Part shown: positions 56,685 to 64,000 of the stretch, piece after piece
Layout: every line of letters begins with the position of its first letter
Position numbering within the stretch: position 1 is the stretch's first letter
Source of the DNA: Streptosporangium sp. NBC_01755
Lineage (GTDB): Bacteria; Actinomycetota; Actinomycetes; Streptosporangiales; Streptosporangiaceae
Length of the DNA: 64,000 bases
Assembly (NCBI RefSeq): GCF_035917995.1
Contig: NZ_CP109131.1
Coordinates: 4,464,001-4,528,000, forward strand
Direction: 5' to 3'
The notes under the pieces: generated by a model
What the model was told of the DNA's origin: nothing
The model's input: only the letters and a program-made list of their open reading frames with translations
Databases searched by the model: none
Translations under genes and position numbers: made by a program

Positions 56685-56876
56685 ATGACAACGGTTCACC
56701 CGCGACGTCCGGCTCGAAGATACGGGCCGGACGAGGATCCGGCCGTGGCCGAGACCGACGCACTCGTGGAGGCGCTCTCGGGCAGGACGCCCGTCCCCGC
56801 GTCGGACGCCGCGGTCGCCCTGCTGGCCGCCTTGATCGACGACGTGGATCAGCGGTGTTCCTCGGTGTCCACGTAG
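56685..56876 (+). pseudogene. rsdA: RsdA-like anti-sigma factor, truncated to 63 residues
   Basis: The frame encodes DPAVAETDALVEALSGRTPV and SDAAVALLAALIDDV, which aligns with the sigma-binding domain of RsdA (LARTDLLLDALAER...ALAALLGQWRDD in M. tuberculosis, from memory). In mycobacteria the protein continues past a membrane helix to some 300 residues. Here an 83-bp tandem repeat begins at codon 52 and gives a stop 13 codons later. Either the gene is broken or only a cytoplasmic sigma-binding piece remains. Confidence 0.65.
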
Positions 56877-57014
56877 TCTCGGGCGCACTTCCAGCTCGCG
56901 GTGGGCGGGCTGGTGCGACCGACGACGTGGATCAGCGGTGTTCCTCGGTGTCCACGTAGTCTCGGGCGCACTTCCAGCTCGCGGTGGGCGGGCTGGTGCG
57001 ACCGACGACGTGGA

Positions 57015-57034
<20 letters not shown>
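56838..57034. repeat. 83-bp tandem repeat, 2.4 copies, from the end of the DUF5319 gene
   Basis: Copies start at 56838, 56921 and 57004; the first two are identical over 83 bases and the third stops at about 57034. On the minus strand each full copy reads SWKCARDYVDTEEHR and stop, matching the C-terminus SWEYARGYVDGVIDTEEHR of the gene just next to them. So the units are diverged copies of that gene's 3' end. Confidence 0.92.
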
Positions 57035-59165
<2,131 letters not shown>

Positions 59166-59237
59166 AGCGGCGCGCACCGCGCACTCGTGAAAACGTGGCG
59201 TGCGCCATGCACGCCACGGAACGGAAAAGACAGACAT

Positions 59238-60356
59238 ATGACTCAGGTAGAGATCGGCCGCGGCAAGAACGGCCGTCGTGCCTACGCGCTCGACGATATC
59301 GGCATCGTTCCGTCCCGTCGTACCCGCGACCCGGAGGAGGTCTCGATCGCCTGGCAGATCGACGCCTACCGCTTCGAGCTGCCCGTCGTGGTGAGCCCGA
59401 TGGACAGCGTGGTCTCGCCGAAGACCGCCATCGAGGTCGGCAGGCTCGGCGGTCTCGCCGTGCTCGACCTCGAAGGGCTGTGGACCCGGTACGAGGACCC
59501 GATGCCGCTGCTGCAGGAGGTGGCCGAGCTCAAGGGGGAGCCCGCCACCAGGCGGCTGCAGGAGATCTACAACGCGCCGATCAAGGAAGAGCTGATCGGC
59601 CGCCGCATCGAGGAGATCCGGGCGGCCGGGGTGGCCACGGCGGTCCGGCTCTCCCCGCAGCGCACGGTCCAGTACCACAAGGTGGTCATCGACGCGGGCG
59701 TGGACATCTTCGTGATCCGCGGCACCACGGTCTCCGCCGAGCACGTCTCCGGCAGGGCCGAGCCGCTCAACCTCAAGCAGTTCATCTACGAGCTCGACGT
59801 CCCCGTGGTCGTCGGGGGATGCGCCACCTACACCGCGGCGCTGCACCTGATGCGGACCGGCGCGGCCGGGGTGCTCGTCGGCTTCGGCGGCGGCGCCTCG
59901 CACACCACCCGCACGGTGCTGGGTGTGGCGGTGCCGATGGCCACCGCGATCTCCGACGTGGCCGCCGCCCGCCGCGACTACATGGACGAGTCCGGTGGCC
60001 GTTACGTCCACGTCATCGCCGACGGCGGCATGGGCACCTCAGGCGACATCGCCAAGGCGATCGCGGTGGGCGCGGACGCGGTCATGGTCGGCTCGCCGCT
60101 GGCCAGGGCCGTCGAGGCCCCCGGCCAGGGCTTCCACTGGGGGTCGGAGGCGCAGCATCCCGATCTGCCCAGGGGCAAGCGGGTCGAGTTCGGCACGATC
60201 GGCACGCTGGAGCAGATCCTGCACGGCCCCTCCTCGGTGGCCGACGGTTCAATGAACCTGATGGGCGCGCTCAAGCGCACGATGGCCACCGCCGGATACT
60301 CCGACCTCAAGGAGTTCCAGCGGGTCGAGGTCGTCGTCGCCCCGCAGGTCAGCTGA
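59238..60356 (+). CDS. guaB3: GuaB3 family IMP dehydrogenase-related protein
   Basis: The 372-residue protein lacks CBS domains. It has the IMPDH-like barrel (VVVSPMDSVVSPKTAIEVGR, FVIRGTTVSAEHVSG, VIADGGMGTSGDIAKAIAVG). In the active-site loop, where GuaB has SICTTR, this protein reads ASHTTR, with His222 in place of the catalytic cysteine. GuaB3 is always next to guaB in actinobacteria; its reaction is not settled. It follows guaB by 72 bp and is likely co-transcribed. ATG 59238 is chosen over an upstream start. Confidence 0.92.
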   Translation: MTQVEIGRGKNGRRAYALDDIGIVPSRRTRDPEEVSIAWQIDAYRFELPVVVSPMDSVVSPKTAIEVGRLGGLAVLDLEGLWTRYEDPMPLLQEVAELKGEPATRRLQEIYNAPIKEELIGRRIEEIRAAGVATAVRLSPQRTVQYHKVVIDAGVDIFVIRGTTVSAEHVSGRAEPLNLKQFIYELDVPVVVGGCATYTAALHLMRTGAAGVLVGFGGGASHTTRTVLGVAVPMATAISDVAAARRDYMDESGGRYVHVIADGGMGTSGDIAKAIAVGADAVMVGSPLARAVEAPGQGFHWGSEAQHPDLPRGKRVEFGTIGTLEQILHGPSSVADGSMNLMGALKRTMATAGYSDLKEFQRVEVVVAPQVS

Positions 60357-60463
60357 CATTCCGTGCGAATGCCCGGCCGACCGGCCGGGCATTCGCCGTT
60401 TCCCCCGCGTCGCCGGACTTTCTCCCGCGTCGCCGGACAGCGATCGGCTCAGCGGGGTTCGGC

Positions 60464-61600
60464 TCAGCGGGGTTCGGTGATCCAGGAGCCCCTGCGCATC
60501 ACGCCGGAGACCTCCAGCTCGTCGGTGAGCACCACCAGATCGGCCTGCTTGCCGACCGAGACGGACCCCAGGCGGTCGGCGAGGCCGAGCACCCTGGCGG
60601 GGGTCAGGGAGGCGATCTCGGACGCCTCGGCCAGTGACAGGCCCACCTCACGCACGGCCCGCCGGAACGCGACGTCCATGGTCAGGGTGCTGCCCGCGAT
60701 GGCGCCGCCCTCGGCCAGCCGGGCCACCCCGTCCACCACGTCCACCTTCATCGGGCCGAGCCCGTAGAGGCCGTCACCCATGCCCGCCGCCGCCATCGCG
60801 TCGGTGATCAGCGCCGTCCTGCCGGGGCCGGCGACCTCGAAGGCCAGGCGCGTCATGGCCGGGTGCAGATGCACGCCGTCGTTGATCAGCTCGACCGTGA
60901 CGCGCTCGTCCTGGAGCAGCGCGGCGATCGGCCCCGGGTCGCGGTGGTGCAGCGGCGGCATCGCGTTGTAGAGATGGGTCGCGACGCTGCCGCCCGCCTC
61001 TATCCCGGCGATCGTCTGGGCGTAGGTGGCGTCGCTGTGGCCAAGGGCGGCGATCACGCCGCTCGCCGTCGCCTCCCGTACGGTGTCCAGCGCGCCGGGC
61101 AATTCGGCGGCGATGGTGACCATCCGCACCTGGCCGCGCCCGGCCCTGATCAGCCCGGCGAGCTCCTGGGGCGAGGGCTCGCGCAGCAGCGCCGGGTTGT
61201 GCGCGCCGCACCGGGCCGCGGAGATGTAGGGGCCCTCAAGATGGATCCCGGCCAGCAGGCCGTCCTCGCACAGGTCGGCAAGGGCGGCGGCGGTCCTGGC
61301 CAGATCGTCAAGGGATGCGGTGACCAGGCTGGCCATCAGCGTGGTGGTGCCGTGCCGGGCGTGCAGCTCGATGGCCCGGCTCGCCTGCTCCGGATCGCCG
61401 GTGGGAAAGGAGCCGCCCGCCCCGCCGTGGTTGTGGATGTCCACGAAACCCGGCACGACATACCGGCCGCCCAGCCCGAGCCCCGGCCCCGGAGCGGACC
61501 CCTGGCCCACATGCGTGATGCGGCCGTCTTCAATGGTGAGCCAGCCCCCGTGGACACCTTCGGGGGTCACGATGCGTGCGTCAGCGAGTGTGATGCTCAT
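60464..61600 (-). CDS. nagA: N-acetylglucosamine-6-phosphate deacetylase
   Basis: NagA deacetylates GlcNAc-6-P in amino-sugar salvage; the product can feed GlmM/GlmS products or glycolysis. The 378-residue protein has PGFVDIHNHGGAGGSF with metal-binding histidines, HLEGPYI, ALGHSDATYAQ, HLYNAMPPLHHRDPG and LITDAMAAAG. The start at 61600 (MSITLADARIV) gives the normal size; upstream in-frame codons enter simple repeats. GAGGATAGG precedes the ATG. Confidence 0.94.
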   Translation of the reverse strand: MSITLADARIVTPEGVHGGWLTIEDGRITHVGQGSAPGPGLGLGGRYVVPGFVDIHNHGGAGGSFPTGDPEQASRAIELHARHGTTTLMASLVTASLDDLARTAAALADLCEDGLLAGIHLEGPYISAARCGAHNPALLREPSPQELAGLIRAGRGQVRMVTIAAELPGALDTVREATASGVIAALGHSDATYAQTIAGIEAGGSVATHLYNAMPPLHHRDPGPIAALLQDERVTVELINDGVHLHPAMTRLAFEVAGPGRTALITDAMAAAGMGDGLYGLGPMKVDVVDGVARLAEGGAIAGSTLTMDVAFRRAVREVGLSLAEASEIASLTPARVLGLADRLGSVSVGKQADLVVLTDELEVSGVMRRGSWITEPR

Positions 61601-61779
61601 GCCCCTATCCTCGCGGTTTCCCGGGGAAGGGTGATCTCGACGCGACCATCGGTCGCCGCCACGAATTCGTCCGGGGCGGGGACACCCGCGGACCCCGGCA
61701 GCCCCTTCCCCGGCCAGAGCCGGACTGGCCAGAGCCGGACTCGACGGCGTCGGGCTCGACGGCGTCGGGCTCGGCTGCG

Positions 61780-61849
61780 TCTGCGTCTGCGTCTGTGTTT
61801 GCGTCGGCATCGGCATCGGCGTCGGCATCGGCATCGGCATCGGCATCGG
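61780..61849. repeat. Hexanucleotide microsatellites upstream of nagA
   Basis: A (TGCGTC)n tract (about 61780-61800) is followed by (GGCATC)n with occasional GGCGTC (61805-61849). Further short repeats (GGCGTCGGGCTCGAC twice, CCAGAGCCGGACT twice) lie just before. The whole gap 61601-62133 has no gene apart from the small leader frame below. Confidence 0.9.
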
Positions 61850-61981
61850 TAAGAGTGGCGGGGTGGCGAGTGGTGGTGAGTCGGGGCAGGTCAGACTGGC
61901 AAGGGCCCCGATTTATCCCAATGAAAACGAGGCTCTCAGCTGATACCGTGGCCGGGCAGTAGTGGCGGAACGGAGCATGAC

Positions 61982-62011
61982 ATGGCAGGCGAAGAAGACA
62001 TCTCCGGGTGA
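61982..62011 (+). CDS. Possible leader peptide of the ABC-F gene
   Basis: ATG 61982 opens a nine-codon frame (MAGEEDISG) with CGGAG six bases before it. It lies about 120 bp before the ABC-F start. Short leader ORFs control many antibiotic-resistance ABC-F genes by ribosome stalling. With no conserved stalling motif or antiterminator fold identified, this is only a candidate. Confidence 0.25.
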   Translation: MAGEEDISG

Positions 62012-62133
62012 TACCGGATCCCATCGCCATCGGTGACGTGCCCATCACGGGACCGCTGATCGGTGATGCCTTCGTGTCCTGACCATTTCGCCGGGCGGGC
62101 CTCACCGTGCCGGCCGAACGCGGAAGCGATTCG

Positions 62134-63768
62134 ATGTCCGACGCCCTGATCGTGGTTTCCAACCTGTCCTTTTCCTGGCCCGACGACACCCCGGTGTTCG
62201 AGGACCTCTCGTTCAGTGTCCCCGCCGGACACACCGGCCTGGTCGCGCCCAACGGTGCCGGCAAGAGCACGCTGCTCAGGCTGATCGCCGGTGAACTTCG
62301 CCCGGCCGCAGGGTCGGTCACGGTGCGGGGGATGCCGGGCTACCTGCCCCAGACGCTGCCCCTGGTCGGTGACCTGACCGTGGCCGAGGTCCTGGGGATC
62401 GCCCCGGTGATCAGCGCGCTGGACGCCATCGAGTCCGGGGACGCGAGCGAGGAGCATTTCGCTGCCATCGGTGACGACTGGGACATCGAGGAGCGCACCC
62501 GTGCCCAGCTGGACCGGCTCGGCCTCGGGGACGTCTCCCTCACCCGGCGCCTGCACACCCTCAGTGGTGGCCAGGTCGTCTCCCTCGGCCTGGCGGCACA
62601 GCTGCTGAAGCGGCCCGACGTGCTGCTGCTCGACGAACCGACCAACAACCTCGACCTCGACGCGCGCAGGAGGCTCTACGACGTGCTCGCCGACTGGAAC
62701 GGCTGCCTGCTGCTGGTCAGCCATGACCGGGCACTGCTCGACCGGATGGACCGCATCGCCGAACTCGATCGGGGCGAGATTCGCTCCTACGGTGGGAACT
62801 TCACCTTCTATGAGGAGGCCGTGCGCGCCGCGCGGGAGGTCGCCGAGAAGAACATTCGCACTGCCGAGCAGGAGGTCAGGCGGGAGAAGCGGGAGATGCA
62901 GCAGGCCCGTGAGCGGGCCGCGCGCCGGGCCGGCAACGCCGCACGCACCCTCAAGGACGCCGGACTGCCGAAGATCTTCGCCGGGACGATGAAGCGGAAC
63001 GCCCAGGAGTCGGCGGGGAAGGCGGACGAGACGCACGCCGCGCGGGTCAGCAGGGCCAGGGCCCGGCTCGACGAGGCGGGCCGCGCCCTGCGCGACGAGC
63101 AGAGAATCTCGCTGGAACTGCCCGGGACCAACGTCCCGGCCGGCCGTACGGTCTTCCTCGGCGAGCGGATGCAGGTCCGCCACGGTGAGCGGGCACTTTT
63201 CGCCGGCCAGGGCGCCGACCTGACGATCCGGGGGCCCGAGCGGATCGCGCTGACCGGCCCCAACGGTGCCGGCAAGTCCACCCTGCTGCGCGTGATCAAC
63301 GGTGAGCTGGAGCCGGAGGGCGGCGGGACCAAGCGGGCCGACGGGCGGGTCGCCTACCTGTCCCAACGGCTGGACCTGCTGGACCTGGACCGCACCGTGG
63401 CGGAGAACCTGGCCGCGTTCACGCCCGGGCTGCCGGAGGCGGAGCGGATGAACCTGCTCGCCCGCTTCCTGTTCCGTGGCTCCCGCGTTCACCTCCCGGT
63501 CGGGGTGCTGTCCGGCGGCGAGCGGCTGCGCGCCACCCTGGCCTGCGTCCTGTGCGCCGAACCGGCGCCCCAACTGCTGCTGCTGGACGAGCCGACCAAC
63601 AACCTCGACCTGGTCAGCTTCGCCCAGCTGGAAGGCGCCCTGCGCTCGTACGAGGGCGCCTTCGTGGTGGTCAGCCACGACGAGCGGTTCCTCGCCGAGA
63701 TCGGCGTGAACCGCCGGCTACACCTGTCCGAGGGCCGCCTGCTCGAAACGAGCGCCCCTGACCTGTGA
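62134..63768 (+). CDS. ABC-F family ATPase
   Basis: ABC-F proteins bind the ribosome E site; some protect it from antibiotics, others tune translation. The 544-residue protein has two ATPase domains without membrane segments: first Walker A APNGAGKST (38-46) with VLLLDEPTNNLDLDA, second GPNGAGKST with LLLLDEPTNNLDLV. A charged interdomain linker (about 225-315, EVRREKREMQQARERAARRA) is where the antibiotic-protection loop of the resistance class sits. ATG 62134 is preferred to GTG 62107. Which subfamily it belongs to cannot be told by eye. Confidence 0.88.
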   Translation: MSDALIVVSNLSFSWPDDTPVFEDLSFSVPAGHTGLVAPNGAGKSTLLRLIAGELRPAAGSVTVRGMPGYLPQTLPLVGDLTVAEVLGIAPVISALDAIESGDASEEHFAAIGDDWDIEERTRAQLDRLGLGDVSLTRRLHTLSGGQVVSLGLAAQLLKRPDVLLLDEPTNNLDLDARRRLYDVLADWNGCLLLVSHDRALLDRMDRIAELDRGEIRSYGGNFTFYEEAVRAAREVAEKNIRTAEQEVRREKREMQQARERAARRAGNAARTLKDAGLPKIFAGTMKRNAQESAGKADETHAARVSRARARLDEAGRALRDEQRISLELPGTNVPAGRTVFLGERMQVRHGERALFAGQGADLTIRGPERIALTGPNGAGKSTLLRVINGELEPEGGGTKRADGRVAYLSQRLDLLDLDRTVAENLAAFTPGLPEAERMNLLARFLFRGSRVHLPVGVLSGGERLRATLACVLCAEPAPQLLLLDEPTNNLDLVSFAQLEGALRSYEGAFVVVSHDERFLAEIGVNRRLHLSEGRLLETSAPDL

Positions 63769-63910
63769 GGTGACCTGAGTGCTTGACGGGCGCATGCCTC
63801 TTTCTTCAGGGCTCTGTTGCTTAATTGCGGTCGCGTCCACGGATGTGGTGTACGAGCATCCGAGTCCGGTGAGCCGGTCACGGTGGAAAAGCGTGGCGTC
63901 GTCCGTGGGG

Positions 63911-64000
63911 AAAAGCGCGGCGAGGGTGGTGGAGTGGTTCAGGGCCGTTCGTTGGTGTCGCGTCGTGCGGGGTCGAAGGTCAAAAGCGCGGCGAGGGTGG
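63911..64000. repeat. 19-bp direct repeat at the window edge
   Basis: AAAAGCGCGGCGAGGGTGG is found at 63911-63929 and 63982-64000, 71 bp apart, and a partial variant (AAAAGCGTGGCG) precedes them. The tract 63769-64000 has no gene; the array may continue past the window. GGCTCTGTTGCTTAA at about 63809 resembles ends of some insertion sequences, without further support. Confidence 0.7.

Noticed and set aside
63805..63825. Insertion-sequence terminus at GGCTCTGTTGCTTAA
   Set aside because: The resemblance is short and no transposase or matching inverted end lies in the window.

Overview
This window is one contiguous piece of a high-GC actinobacterial chromosome. The gene order S10/spc/alpha ribosomal clusters - truA - rplM/rpsI - glmM - coaA/glmS - acpS/nnr/alr/tsaE/tsaB/rimI/tsaD - groESL - SigD/ShbA-type sigma factor - guaB/guaB3 is the standard actinomycete core. 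Frequent GTG starts, a CIRCE operator and the style of the accessory proteins suggest a filamentous actinomycete, most likely of the Streptosporangiales. That last placement is inference from protein style; no 16S rRNA gene is present.

Layout. 1-13.8 kb: 3' end of rpsC, then rplP to rplQ, broken by secY, adk, map, a DUF1707 membrane protein, infA and rpmJ, and including rpoA. 13.8-21.1 kb: truA; three minus-strand envelope proteins (two are paralogues, one has a CAP domain); rplM, rpsI, glmM. 21.2-28 kb: a decaying secreted-protein locus. A lectin/DUF11-repeat protein gene is split by a complete IS200/IS605-type element (tnpA and tnpB) and also carries a frameshift; the next gene is frameshifted in its C-terminal membrane anchor. 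28-32.5 kb: a four-gene ABC exporter operon and a DUF389 membrane protein, all minus strand. 32.5-35.8 kb: accessory patch with a broken GntR/UTRA regulator, a small Cys/Trp protein, a DinB-fold protein and a three-gene module ending in a MazF/PemK toxin, flanked by a duplicated 3' end of coaA. 35.8-48.9 kb: coaA, glmS, a PhoX-like protein, then the acpS-to-tsaD cluster with a lipoprotein/sortase pair. 49-53.4 kb: an old-yellow-enzyme gene and a divergent MarR regulator sharing three palindromic operators, a coiled-coil protein and a methyltransferase. 53.5-60.4 kb: heat-shock groESL under CIRCE, a sigma factor, a truncated anti-sigma gene overrun by an 83-bp tandem repeat, a DUF5319 gene, guaB, guaB3. 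60.4-64 kb: nagA, an ABC-F ATPase and repeat sequence at the window edge.

Most genes serve translation, cell-wall precursor supply (glmM, glmS, alr, nagA), tRNA t6A synthesis (tsaB, tsaD, tsaE), cofactor supply or repair (coaA, acpS, nnr), chaperoning and purine synthesis. The most unusual material is local rearrangement: in-gene tandem repeats (rplQ, nnr), copies of gene 3' ends (coaA, the DUF5319 gene), and the damaged DUF11 locus. No tRNA, rRNA gene or CRISPR array was seen.
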